From: Xylaria sp. FL1777
Taxonomy: Eukaryota > Ascomycota > Sordariomycetes > Xylariales > Xylariaceae
Assembly (NCBI GenBank): GCA_022578965.1
Contig: MU400562.1
Coordinates: 1 to 64,000, forward strand
Direction of reading: 5' to 3'
DNA: 64,000 nt
In this document: positions 22,633-34,368 of the stretch, piece after piece
How positions within the stretch are numbered: the stretch's first letter is position 1
Layout of the letters: each line of letters starts with the position of its first letter
Made by a program: the position numbers and the translations under genes
The notes under the pieces: model-generated
The model's input: the letters and a program-made list of their open reading frames with translations, nothing else
Told to the model about the DNA's origin: nothing
Database searches by the model: none

Positions 22633-23248
22633 TCAAACTGAGGGTTTCTCCCCCTTTATCTTAAAGGCTTCCAGAATGACATCCTCCTGGTGTTTCGTCG
22701 TATACACGAGGTCCAGATCGCCGCATTTCTTCGCCTTGGCGTCGTCCTCAGTAGCCCACACAAAGGCAACATGCTCGTTGGGGTCAAGCCTCACATTGTA
22801 GGCCTCGACGTTGATGACGAAGGAGTACTTACAGACGCACAGGGGGCGACGCGTTAAAAAGGTGTAGCCTTTCCCAACCAGCCCGCTTACGTAGCGCGCA
22901 CGTAGGCCCGTCTCCTCCCACAGCTCGCGCACGAGGCCATGCAGGAGCGTCTCATCGCCGGTGTCAATGGAGCCGCCTGGCACCTCCCAGCGCAGCGGAT
23001 ACGAGTCGTGCGGCGCACGTTGGACGAGCAGCAGCCTGCGCGTGTCGTCAAACACGAATGCGCCGACGCAGATGCCGTGAAGTTTGGGGAACGTCTCCAG
23101 GTATGCACCCAACGAGACATTGAAGCTAGCCACGGATGAATCAGAGGCGAAAGGGAGGGGTGACGGGCTTGCTAGTGAGGCGATGGCCGCTACTGTTGCT
23201 GTTGTTGTTGCTGCAGTCGTTGATGGCAATGATGACGACGACGACGAC

Positions 23249-23280
<32 letters not shown>

Positions 23281-23361
23281 CAACGACAACGGTGATGTTG
23301 TTGTTGTTGATGTTGATGTTGATGTTGATGTTGTCAATACTACCGGCGGTATGGATGCCAT
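22633..23361 (-). CDS. Nudix hydrolase with N-terminal poly-Ser tract
   Basis: Single exon, 242 aa from the ATG at 23361 (MASIPPVV). The frame stays open another 32 codons upstream, so a longer start at 23457 is possible but looks like leader. Residues about 10-80 are Ser/Thr/Ala low complexity encoded by trinucleotide repeats. The catalytic domain follows (LHGICVGAFVFDD, LLLVQRAPHDSYPLRWEVPGG). The complete Nudix box, GX5EX7REUXEEXGU, reads as GGSIDTGDETLLHGLVRELWEETGL from the Gly pair to Leu. Nudix enzymes hydrolyse nucleoside diphosphates linked to another moiety; the substrate cannot be told from sequence. Confidence 0.88.
23229..23282. repeat. (GAC/GAT)n trinucleotide repeat inside the Nudix gene
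   Basis: About 18 GAN triplets on the plus strand, read as Ser codons on the coding strand. Likely length-polymorphic between strains. Confidence 0.9.
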
Positions 23362-24945
23362 TTTGACCCTGCTTGTGCGACTCGAGCCTGGACTAGCTAG
23401 ATGAATGCGTGTAGGCGTGCGAGGGTAAAGTTTCCACGAAACGTCAGCTGCGTTCATAGGTTGTCATTGTTGAGCTGTTCTGGATCCTTGTGGTTTCTTT
23501 TCTTCTTCTTTTTTTTCTTGGAGGTTTGGCGCAAGTCTATGTTCACGCCTGGATCTTAGATTAACGATAACGTAAGCTTCCAATTCAATCGCAAGAGACA
23601 TATACAATACGCAATGGAGCTAGCATACTTCCCCATATGTGCGACGGTCTCTTCATCCGCATCAAAAGGGCTACCGTACTCGCTGTTCGAAGCTTCGGGG
23701 CAGTCTTCTTGATGGTTACATTGAATTTGTATGTAGCGTAAAGATACATCCCTACGTTAGGTACAGGTACAGTATGTAGGTACCCCAGTAGGCAGACAGG
23801 CAGGGACCTCGAGCATTCAGTTACAGGGCCTGTCATCTACTGCGTAGATCACTTACTTAGGTAATCCAATCTACTTGGATACCTCCTTGCTACACTCTAC
23901 ATACCTAAGCTATCGTGCATTTACATTAACAAGCAGGACAGCAGCAGAGGTGAAAGTCCCACCTGCACACCTACATACATACCTACCTAAGGTACTTACA
24001 TACACACATGTCTTATATTGTAACTCGACAGGTACATGAGGTACTACATATGCATACTTAGGTACCTAGGTATGTAGGTAGAGAGTGAAACGAGAGTTGA
24101 TGAAACAGATTGATGCCTCACACTCGCACCACCTGAATCCTACCGCCCGCTATCATCCACTCTACCGCCTCCTGATGCCGCGAGCAAGGAAGGCAGGCTG
24201 GCTGTCGAGTAGCGGTCCTGCCCCCGAGAACTTGGCATTCCCTCCGATTGTCATGGCGGGGGTTGCACGAGGGCGTTGCCGACGGCATGGCAGTTTTCTG
24301 CAGTTCTGCAGTTCTGCACGGGCATGATGATTGCCGCCAACACCGTTTGATCTTCTATCCATCGGTCTATCCATCGTCGCCCTGCAAACCAAACCCCTCC
24401 AAGTCAAACATGCAATGCAATGTGACATCGTGGCACCGTGGCACCGTTGGCACCGTTGGCGCTACCCTCTTCTTGCCCAGGAGTCTGCCAGCCATCGTCT
24501 CCTTCGTTTCTCCCTACCGAGTCTATAGATGTCGCCTCTATCGGGTCTTGGTATTCCTTGGAAGAGCCAGAGACTTAGATAACTCATTTCCCCAGCCTCT
24601 TCCTCGTCGTTTTTTTTTGGGTCAGTCATTGGGTCTAGCTTACCGAGTTATCAATCGTACCATTTTCTACTCTTTCACCCTCTTCTCCCCCCCGATCCGT
24701 CCCCCAAAAGGCACCTTTTCTCTCTGTGCCTCTTTCATCGTTATTTTTGTTCGTTTTCCCCTCTTCTCTTCTCTTCTCTTCTCTTTTCTTTCCGCTTGCG
24801 TAGTATATGCCGCGGTAGTAAGCTTGGAGGAAATCCCTCCCTATTCATTTGTATCTCTCCCAGTTTCTTCCTATCCTCTAGCCCCACGGATCTTTAGAGG
24901 CCCCCAGATATATGAAGACCAAACTCCCGCTGGCTCGTTTCGGGC
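23362..24945. other. Divergent promoter region: Nudix gene and aspartic protease
   Basis: No gene seen. TACCTAGGTA words lie at 23760-24080. A CT-rich tract (TTCTCTTCTCTTCTC, 24763-24790) lies roughly 160-180 bases before the protease ATG, typical of fungal core promoters. Confidence 0.4.
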
Positions 24946-26727
24946 ATGTCATTCCGATTCCTTTCCCTCCTCTGCCTTACCATAGCAGCTCTATATGGTG
25001 ATGCCTTGTCCATTGAGCGCCGTAGTAACCGCTACGTGAAGCTACCCGTTGTCCATTCGACCAATCAACAAGTATTCGCCAAAGTTTACGACGACAAGCG
25101 AGCTCTCACTACCGTGCCCCTAGCAAAGAGAGCCGATGTGGCCTACTACGCCCAATGTTTGTTTTTCGCTCGAGTCAACGGCATTTGTCCGAGTACTGCT
25201 AACTCACGCCAAGTAAATATCGGCACGCCGCCCCAACCGGTCTTTGTTCAGTTAGATACGGGTTCGTTTGAGCTCTGGGTAAATCCGAACTGCACAACTC
25301 TGCAGGGGGCATCCGATATCAAGTTTTGCAGGTCAATCGGTCATTATGACCCGTCCTCATCATCGAGTTCTATCGAGTTGCCAGCGACCAAAACTCTAAG
25401 GTACGGGATAGGGAGCGCCAAAATCCAGTATGTAGTAGATACCGTTAGCCTCGCAGGCTCAGGTACGAAATCAGCATCAGCTTTCCCACTAAGGCCATCC
25501 TTCTGATCCTTCTCGCCAGATGCCCTCTTACAACAAGTTCAACTCGGAGTTGCCCTCGACACCGTGGACGAATTTTCTGGCATCTTAGGTATTGGCCACG
25601 GTGAAAATGTGACCATACGCTATAAGAACATGATTGATCAACTAGCAGACCAAGGAACGACAAACACAAAAGCGTTCAGTCTTGCTCTGGGCAGTAAGAG
25701 TGAGCAGGAAGGAGTCATAATATTTGGCGGTCTAGACACATCTAAATTCTCGGGAACCCTCCAGACACAGCCTATAATATCAGGACCTGATGGCATTCCG
25801 CGATAGTAAGTGCTACTTTACCGTGTCCTCTTGCACTTATCACGATCTCAGCGATTGCGAGTTGCGCGGCAAGAACTGTTATGAGCCTCACCACGCCATG
25901 AAGCAATGGTTTAGCTAACCACTACAGGTCCATAGTTGGATCAATATGGAGTCTTTGAGCATCACCCCACCAAGTGGGAAAACAAAACAATACTCTAATA
26001 CATCAATGGCGGTCTTTCTTGACAGCGGCGCTACCTTAACTCTGCTCCCCACGAGGCTGGCCAGTGCTATTGCAGCAGATTTCGGTGCCGATAAGACAGA
26101 TACTAATGGATTCTACCCTGTTGACTGCAAGTTCAACGAACAATCGGGAACGCTCGGTTTCGCCTTCACCGGCGTTACTATCCGCGTACCCTATCGAGAG
26201 ATAGTTCGAGAGATCCAAACTGCCTTTGGCACACAGTGTTATCTAGGCATTAGTCCTAGCGACGAATTTGCACTACTAGGTGATACGATGCTGCGATCTG
26301 CTTATGGTTGGTCATTGTTCTTTGCTCACATCACCACACACGCCACCCAAAAACCCAACCAACCAAAACACCAACCACAGGCATCCCGAAGTTCCTGACG
26401 ACAGACTAACCTTCCCTCACAGTCGTATTTGACCAAACCAACAACGCTATTCATATAGCCCAGTATTCGAATTGCGGATCAAATGAGAAGGAGATCAGCA
26501 CTGTAATGAATTTTAATGTGACGGGAGACTGCGAAGCTCCTGATTTCCAGGCCTCTGACGCAAACTCGGATCCGCTGACATCGGGTAATGGTACAGGAAC
26601 AGGGTCGAATGAATCCTCAGATTCAAATTCCAGCGCATCAACGTGGGAGGTTCCGGGCCTTAGGAAGCGACTAACAATTTGGGTGACGATTTACGCTTTA
26701 AGCTTTGGAGTTAGGTTTCTTTTCTAA
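24946..26727 (+). CDS. Secreted pepsin-type aspartic protease with GPI-like tail
   Basis: Proposed exons 24946-25156, 25214-25462, 25520-25805, 25936-26306 and 26423-26727 give 473 aa. A signal peptide covers about residues 1-21, and a kexin-type KR at 61-62 ends the propeptide. The A1-family catalytic motifs are DTG (Asp85, in QLDTGSFELWV) and DSG (Asp278, in VFLDSGATLTLLP), with FSGILGIG between them. The last 60 residues are Ser/Asn/Gly-rich and end in a hydrophobic tail, as in yapsins and other GPI-anchored fungal proteases. It probably acts at the cell surface on wall or secreted proteins. The first intron (57 nt) has no stop and a length divisible by three, but splicing restores the family sequence YYAQLNIGTPPQ. 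Confidence 0.88.
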
Positions 26728-26943
26728 GGCGAAGTACTGTTAGCGAAGGAGGCGAGTTAAATACCCATTAGCATATTACAGGCGGCGTTCCGGGACACAG
26801 CATTTAGACCCCGGCAATCAGATTATCGATTTCTGGTATGTCTTCTATCACAAGGGCGATTTCTGCCCACGTTTATTTAATGTTCAGATGCAGGCCGCCG
26901 AGGATCTTATATATTAAATAGTGTCCGCTCATATATGAGATAT

Positions 26944-27278
26944 TCAGAGCAATCGGGGAATGTCAACCAAGACAGCACAATGAATAAATCCCACGCACGA
27001 GCTCAAGTATTCTTGTCGGCTCTTACTAGAGATGGGTGAGCTCAGGCTCTTCGGAACCCCCTTCTCAATGCCCTTAACAGTTTCACGATCACAGAAGATC
27101 CATCGTAAAGCCTTCACGAACCCCTTTCTCACCTATTACCCTCAAGCACACCAAGCGCAAAATCCAGACCTTTGAAGACTTCTCTATAATCCTTGCCTGT
27201 GCTCTCCAATAAAACCGACCGAATCCAGGGCTCCCTACTCACTCCGCTGCAACTCTGCAGCGTTTTAAGAACCTCACG
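26944..27278 (-). pseudogene. Possible decayed coding fragment
   Basis: Read on the minus strand from 27278, one frame gives a protein-like stretch (REVLKTLQSC ... VFKGLDFALGVLEGNR) that meets a stop at about 27135. It continues one frame over as VRKGFVKALRWIFCDRETV. The GTGAG at the junction could instead be a splice donor. The texture recalls N-terminal helical domains of fungal STAND/NLR proteins, but I cannot confirm this and nothing like a NACHT motif follows. Confidence 0.25.
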
Positions 27279-28833
27279 CGATTAAATATAAAAACTTTAG
27301 GGGAAAAGGACTTATAATCTCCGCAGCCCAGGAGCTCCGCCGCTTGATGTCAGAGGTCAAATTACAGAAAGTTCTTTTCCTATCCCAGCCAAGGAAATTT
27401 CTATACACGCGCATGTCCGACGAGTTTGTGCTCTAGCCGTAAAATAAGTGTCCAGGCATGTTCTAGGAGTTGTAGCTGCCGGTACTCGTCCGATACGATG
27501 CGCTCTACAACCACGACGGCATCGATGCCAGCGGTGTGGCTCTGCCGGGCCGAATTATGAGTAGTAGGAATTTCCTTAGTGCGGTTATAATTTACCACAA
27601 TCGTGGCTATTGAGACTCCGCCGGGACCGGACGTGCCGGTCCGGGGCGGGATAGTATACTGCCTTAATCGAAGTCTTAGGTCGTGACCTATGTAGTCTAC
27701 CTATTTTATTCAGGCTCATCTTTAATCGTTATGTCATCTTGTAACACCAATCTTTCTCGCAGCACCTGTGTTATCAGTCTTGCTAGTATTTCACAGGCCT
27801 TTTTATTAAGACCAAGGACTCTTATCCTATATTCACGACCATACAGACAATTGAATATCATATAACCTGGTCCATGAAATGTGTTTGCGTCAAATATTAT
27901 AACACTTTTAGGTATATGGGTATATTGCAAAATTAAAGGCAGTGAGTTCTTCCGAACTACCTCTCCGCCGTATGTTTAGTCGTATCGACCTTGGTCCTTC
28001 GGCCTTGGTACGGCAGTTCCCTTCTCCTGAATAGAAGGTTTGCTAGAAATTGCCACAGCGCTAGTGGTTCAATATATTTATCGATCGTAAAGACTAGAAG
28101 AATGCGAAGACGTGCCGCCAGGCGCCAGCGAGGTACTTAGACTAACCAGTAAACCAGCATATCGAAATTATCTCACCGAGTGTCTCGCTCCTTAACTCCC
28201 CTTCGGCTACCTAAGCGACACATCCGTACCTTAATTGCTATGAGTGAGAAGAAACGCATAAGACAACCAACCTCCATACCTCAGCATAGCAATGTAATCC
28301 ATCTAACTAAATTTGCCAATTTACGCAGCCAGAAACTGTAATGGTTCGCTCCTAGCCAGCTGGGCACCTGATCTCTCATATCGCACCACGTTGTCTCTTC
28401 ATTGTAGCCGGGAGTAAAGTCTATATCGTCGTCCCGAGGTATTGTTATACTACAAGGCGAAGCAGATTCATGGTTAAGTTCGTGCCTAGTCAGTGTCGGG
28501 AGCCCGTAGAGAATGGCACAAATACTCGCTTGTCAGGAACGAGTTCTAGACTTCAGTACCGCCGCTCGGGGACAAACTCATTCAGTCGCATCAACATGAA
28601 CTCCACTACCATCATATCAGAGAAACACCCACGAAACCATAGCAAGATGTGGAAATATCGGCGGGCGTTCGCATTCCTTGGGGCGACATTGCCAACTTCA
28701 GCTTGAAGCTTTGAACCCCCTTGATGTGTTCTAAAAATTTCTAGAGAAAACCAACAGATGCTAATGAGAACAATCCAAGTAATTATCACTGACCAGAGAT
28801 TTCACAGAAAATACCAGTTGGAATGCTTAGGAT

Positions 28834-28858
28834 GATATATATATATATATATATATAT
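28834..28858. repeat. (TA)n microsatellite
   Basis: Twelve AT/TA dinucleotides in non-coding DNA. Confidence 0.9.
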
Positions 28859-29561
28859 TCGCCAGGCGGTAGTAGCTTGATTGATAATGCGACATATCAT
28901 GATGTATGGTTAAGACTGACCTACCTGCGACGACAGCTGTCACAGCTACGCCACCAGGGTATAGATCCCTAGCCTCCTTACTTTTTGTTGCAATAGCCTT
29001 CTCGTAATCTTCAGTAGAGTGTGTAGCTGTATCTATCCTGCCATTATATACACGCTATACCAGGTTCCTGATAGCTACAACTGCTTTACTAAATCTCACT
29101 GGACTTCACTAGCAACACCCGCAATTAAACCCGATGTTATACGGCCCTTGCAAAACTATATCATGCAGTGCCAGCTGTTGGCTTCCCTACTAGGCCGGGG
29201 AAGCTGGAAACCAGGTGCGCGATTTATGTAGCATGGCTGAGTAGAAACGCTAGAGCCTGAGCCAAAGTACGACGCTTGGGTTCTATGCAGGGATCCGTTA
29301 CTTGAGCTTTGGCGCAGTCGAAGCTCTCGCCGAAGAACATTTCGCCCATGATATCCCATGAATACCGAGACATGACCTGGTCAATATCCATAAACCTATA
29401 TCAAAGGTACCAACTCAACGGGCGAGATCCCGAGCAAAGCAAGAATCGCGGTGGGTGGATAGTAGCCATTCATTGCCATGGGACAATATAGTTAAATAAG
29501 ACGATCCGAGTAATGTCGCGGAGCTGTGGATCTGCCATGTATATACCGTTAACTCTACGCG

Positions 29562-29852
29562 GAGTTAAAGCCGTCGTTTTTCTGGGACGAGGTACAGCAG
29601 CCGAAGGGTTTCAATGCCCGTAGCATCCCGAGAGATATCATGTAATACAGACAGCTGAACTCAGAGAACTCCAACTCGTTCACCTTCACTCAACAACTCT
29701 TGCGGCTGGAATTTGCGACCTACTTTGTGCTCCAGCCCGTAATGAGTTGGAAGAAAAAGGAGAAGGCATAGGCCTATGATATCTTACCACACGTCTCTGG
29801 TGGTCTCATTGCTGAAACCATCGAGCAGCTCGAAGACAGCAGGGTGGAATAG
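29562..29852 (+). pseudogene. Decayed coding fragment, family unknown
   Basis: One frame reads like protein for 96 codons (ELKPSFFWDEVQQPKGF ... LLRLEFATYFVLQPVMSW ... YDILPHVSGGLIAETIEQL) but is broken by TAA at codon 28 and TAG at codon 70. At the second site a C to T change (CAG to TAG) would explain the stop, as RIP or ordinary decay produces. I do not recognise the ancestor. Confidence 0.35.
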
Positions 29853-31151
29853 TGTAATTTCACTTAGTCCTTCGTGGTGTAATATTCAGTCTAGGCGGAT
29901 GTTATGATGGTCGAACACTGCCTGAACATACCATCGGGAAGGCAGACTATTCACCTGTTCGTACTAGGATACCGTATTTTTTTTAATAGAAAGGTTCCTG
30001 ATAATATGCCATATGTGCTAGGACTTGGTGATGACAGCGAGCTTGGGGCTGTGGTCGGGAGAGAGGCAATGAGCATAGAGACGGTATAAAGTCATGCTAG
30101 AGAACAGTCCCCCAGGTACGCAACGGCTACAACAGGAAGATATTGTTAACCTTGACCCATCGACATGTCGCGTCTCATATCTCTAGTATCGTTGTTTCCC
30201 TACTCGGAAACAATAAAGTTCAGCGTACTGCTAAGTTGAGGGTAATGTAGGGTTGGTAGGTGATGGAAGTGTGAGAAATGGTATGCATATGTCATATATC
30301 CTACATACAATAAAGGGGTGTTTATATATAGCAAAGATCATTAGTCCAGTTAGTTGAGTCACAACGACTATCTATCACACCACACTGGGTATACCTAGGG
30401 CTCAGAGAGCAGTAAACGCGCAAGAAAGCATCTTACGACCTACCTAGTATATAGCTATCGGTGGTGCATTGCAGGGCGCTAGGGCACTATCTATGCTGAA
30501 TATCACGTACTCGGATGCGCATTGCTCTTAAAACACGGCCAAGTTGGATTATGATACAGCTTGGCCTCGGGGCATACTGAAACAATGCGCTTTTGGTCGC
30601 CTCGTTGTCACCCCTGATATGCCTCGCCGTGTCAGCTCTGCTAATAAACATGCCAAGTCGTCTCATCGTGCCTCGGGCATGGAATGGGCTTCATAGTACG
30701 CTGGCTTTCTTGTTTTACGGGTTGTTTGCCAACTGCAGCACAGAAATACCGTAGCTTCATTACGCTCTTGATAGGCCATGGGTTAATATAAGTCTTGGCA
30801 AATATTACCTAGGGGCCAGGGTCCCTAACTCAGTTCGAAATACACATTTGAATGGCCATTTATCGGGAATTTGAAGAGCCTAGTTGGCCTTGTGACATGA
30901 ATGTTTTAGATAATAAAACCTAGATGAAAGTGCCCTCCGCGGAGCCTTCTGTGATGTTTTGACCATACTTGCCAGGGTATCACAACGGAATCCTAACGGT
31001 CTAACATTTGGCTAAAGCAACATATGTGTTCTTGGCAATGCTTGGCAGCTTGTGCATCACACATCCGGATAGCAGTCTTGTAACATGATCTACTAGCCTA
31101 CCAAGAGATGAGGAAGCAGGACTAATATATCTTGGTAGATCCATGCAATGG

Positions 31152-31159
31152 TATAAATA
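31152..31159 (+). promoter_or_regulatory. TATA-box candidate for the small secreted protein gene
   Basis: TATAAATA lies 230 bases before the ATG at 31389, with a second TATATA at 31183-31190. Strong TATA elements are common upstream of inducible fungal secreted-protein genes. Assignment is by position only. Confidence 0.35.
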
Positions 31160-31388
31160 CAAATCCAACTAGACGTCTAACTTTATATATACCCTCGTTC
31201 CCCCCTTCGCTGGCCATGTGCATATAAGAATCGGGTTCCTGTTCCTGTCCCTGTTCCTTTTCCTACTACTACTACATCATACTACTGTAACTACTTTCTA
31301 ATCACTCGAGACTATCACAACTTTGTCTACTATCATATTCCAGGCATTCCAATTAGTTCAACTCTTCCACGCTACAAGCGAATATACG

Positions 31389-31583
31389 ATGAAGTCCATC
31401 ATTGCACTTGTCCTTGCCATATTTGCCACCTTGGCTGTCACTATCCCACTAAACATCAACCTTGGCGCATATTCTCCTGCACTAGTGGTTGGTGATGGCG
31501 CTATAGGCTTTCGTGGCGGGGAGGGCGCGGCAACTACAGAAGGCCCTGCAGTGGCACAAGGGCGAGGTATTATATCGGAGTAG
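31389..31583 (+). CDS. Small secreted protein, 64 aa
   Basis: Begins MKSIIALVLAIFATLAVTIP, a clear signal peptide, followed by NINLGAYSPALVVGDGAIGF and a short Gly/Ala-rich tail (GGEGAATTEGPAVAQG) ending IISE. No cysteines. The frame is open 22 codons further upstream, but the ATG at 31389 gives a clean signal peptide. The NLGAYSPALVVGDG segment has the look of a conserved mature core, and I have the impression of similar small proteins in other Sordariomycetes, unverified here. It has no kexin-cut repeats, so it does not look like a dikaritin-type RiPP precursor. It lies head-to-tail with the sugar transporter's 3' end. Function unknown; effector-like by size and secretion only. Confidence 0.65.
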   Translation: MKSIIALVLAIFATLAVTIPLNINLGAYSPALVVGDGAIGFRGGEGAATTEGPAVAQGRGIISE

Positions 31584-32043
31584 ACAAGTATGGGTTGGTG
31601 CTGTCTTGAATGTGAGTATACACGGCCAGCACGAGGAGAAGCTATCTAATCAAGCCATGTTACCTACAGGACCGGCGCGAGATAATCTCAGTCATCAGAG
31701 AGCAATGACAGAGTCAGAACATGAACGTTCAGGAAGACAATCTATAGGGAAGACTTTGGTTCCAATATTTCATTGCAGAGATGGTGAATTAACTAGGGCA
31801 TCATCTATAAAGATATGTGTACATATGCAACGGTTATTATAAACAGTTGTCACACTAACATGGGAAAATCTATTGGCTAAGCGTACCTAAACTTACGAAA
31901 TAAACAAATGTTTTAATAAATGCATTAATGATTTTTTTTGTGCTTTGATAAAGGCTTTATTTGTTACGTCTAATACCTTTTAAGAGGTATGCAAAGTAGC
32001 TAGATAACCTTGTACCTGACGTTAAAGATAATCAATCAATCAA
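31584..32043. other. Short intergenic region, convergent 3' ends
   Basis: AT-rich after 31850; an ATCA repeat (32033-32050) overlaps the transporter stop codon. No gene seen. Confidence 0.4.
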
Positions 32044-34368
32044 TCAATCAACACTGCTAACAATTCTGGCGTCCTTGGTGGCCTGGATAGTTGGTTGTTC
32101 TGATTTAAGTCTCGCAAATGTCTTCTCGGCCTCCCAGACCCAAGGTGAAGGACTAGCGAACAGAAGATCGATCTCCTCAAGAGTTCGTTGATTAGTCTCC
32201 GGATACAAGGCCCAGACAATCGGTATCGATATAACGTTGGCAATGCCAAAGATATGAAGTGTAGTTGCGCCAATTTCTATGACCTGTTAGGCGCCACTAG
32301 CTTCCTGTCATGACATGGGCAAGTCGAACTTACTTTCAAACAGAACCGGGCAGAGCAATGTTAGCCATCCATTACCTATACTCCATCCGACAACACCGAA
32401 GGATGCTCCCTTTGACCGGACGTGTAGTGGGAAGATTTCGGCCGGATACAGCCATGGAACTGTGAGCCATGTCGCCCCAAATATCGATGTAAAGATGAAC
32501 ACAAAGGCGGCTGCTGCTGCACCGTAATAATTGGCCTTGTCAGTTTCACCATTACCGGCAGCATTTTCACCGAGCTGGGAGAATGCCCCAGCAAGGAACA
32601 TCTGGCGGGAGTTTGGTGTCATTATATGTTGCTCATAAATGCGAGTTTAGAAAAAAGGGGCGGGATGTTCCCATTGCTGGACTCTCGGATATAATTTACT
32701 TACTGCTATACCCTGGCCGGCAGCCCCCCACCACTATGCTCGCTGCAGTCAGCAATTACTCTTTTGGGTGAATATTATGCCCCTGATGCATGCTCCCGAG
32801 ACATGTTGGGAGTCCTCAGGTTACTAGAAAGGGGAAGAAATGACTCCAGTGTGCACATACTAGAGTCCAGCGGCGACCGATCCGGTCCAAGGTAAAGACA
32901 CAAATGAGAGTAGCAAACGCGTAAAATATGTTATTCAGTCCGCTTATCCACTGGCTTTTCCGGGAGTCGAAACCGGCAACCCGGAAGATGGTAGGCGCAT
33001 AGACGGTGACACCGGCGATGCCAACCCATTCTTGCAAAATCTGAAGCCATATGACTAGCTGGACTCGTCTCCCGGTGTGCAAGCTCCCCGAACCGATCCC
33101 AAAGAACATATGCAGGTAAGAGGTCTTCTTCAAGTCTTGATTCTCGGCAGTGATGACGTTGCGGATCTCCTGGTATTCTGTGTTGGCTCGGACTAGATCG
33201 TCACCCGTGGATCCACGAAGTCGACGAAGAACGTATTGGGCTTCTTCATCTCTGCCGGCTTTTACGAGATAACGCGGCGACTCGGGGAAGAACGAGACTG
33301 ATCCAAGGAGTACTAGGAGTGGTATAATCTTCCAGGATTACAAGGTCAGCATAGGGTTGTTCGCAGTATGTACTGTACCCGGACAGTCGGGAGAAGGGAT
33401 AAGCAAAAGACGACGGTGCTGGGAAGTTCGTGACTTGGGTTGCATTGCAAATTGCCTCACCTGGAATGCAATCGGAAACCGCCACCGAAATGCAGACTGT
33501 CCGTTATCAACTTTGAGGCCAGAACGTCAGGAATCTACTTCTTTGACACGACCATATTACCACCAATTTCGAACCCCGAACTCGGCCAAAATGGAAACAG
33601 ATCTCTTCATGGTATCACTCACCAAATGATAGTCCAAACTCCAGCCAATATGCTACTACAACGCCAAAAATGTTCAAGGTGAACTCAAGAGCAATGAACT
33701 GCCCTCTAGAGGTGTGCTCAGCTGTTTCCGTGGCCCTAGGGAAACAAGGCCGTCAGAGAAAGTATCGTACGGAGGAGAAGGCCCCGGTTGCCTCACCAGA
33801 CAGGGACAATGGCATTCAAGATACCTGTTCCGATTCCGTTGACAGCTCGGGCTAGGTTCGTTCAGCTTCAGTATTCAAAATCATGACCGGGAACCCTCAC
33901 CTCCAATCATCCAATTACTATTCATAGCCGCCGTCTGCAAAGAAGCTCCAAAAACAGCCCATCCGGCACCGAAAGCTATGGTCTTGATTCTACCAATCTT
34001 ATCTCCGATCCATCCTCCCAGGAGACAACCGAACAATGTGCCCAGGTAATAGACGGAGATGATGCCACCCTGGAGCAGGGTGTTGGTTATAATAGGGTTT
34101 CCCGTCTTTTCATCTACATAGCCAAAACCCATGAGATCGATATAGTTCTTCGCATTGTTCACACCGCCCATGACACCTACAAATACATTCAGGTTAGTTT
34201 CCAGTTGTGGATCTTTGAGGGAGGAAGGGGGAAGCGCGAGCGAAGTGGAGGAGGACCTTGGTCATAACCGAAAAAGAAAATGGATAAGGCAGCAAGGGAG
34301 TTTATGGCTATCAAAAGCGCCCGCTTCTCGAAGACATTGGCCACATTATGGCCCGGTAAGCGCTTCAT
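32044..34368 (-). CDS. MFS sugar transporter
   Basis: Nine proposed exons on the minus strand: 34368-34257, 34176-33901, 33851-33797, 33735-33623, 33510-33461, 33328-32861, 32733-32704, 32601-32334 and 32276-32044. They give 534 aa, normal for a 12-TM sugar porter. Family signatures appear in order: FFGYDQGVMGGV in TM1, GGWIGDKIGRIKT in loop 2-3, RWRFPIAFQ, FFPESPRYLV after TM6, DRIGRRWTL in loop 8-9, VPWLYPAEIFPL and ALYPETNQRTLEEID near the C-terminus. The seventh exon is only 30 nt (WWGAAGQGIA) and bridges TM8-9 exactly. The first intron has a weak GTCCTC donor, the least certain join. It probably imports hexoses or related sugars across the plasma membrane by proton symport; substrate unresolved. 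Confidence 0.87.

Larger units (their letters stand above)
27279..31388. other. Gene-poor region with coding relics
   Basis: No intact gene. Protein-like but broken segments occur on the minus strand at 27706-27930 (VLGLNKKACEILARLI) and 28489-28789 (a hydrophobic segment IITWIVLISICWFSL followed by NARRYFHILLWFRGCFSD, one stop inside). On the plus strand there is one at 29562-29852 (separate entry). A (TA)n run lies at 28834-28858. From 29860 to 31140 nothing is recognisable. The last 240 bases are the promoter of the small secreted protein. Confidence 0.35.

Noticed and set aside
24248..24985. Plus-strand open frame of 245 codons upstream of the aspartic protease
   Set aside because: Its translation mirrors CT-rich promoter DNA (Phe/Ser/Leu runs), overlaps the protease signal peptide in another frame, and has no domain.
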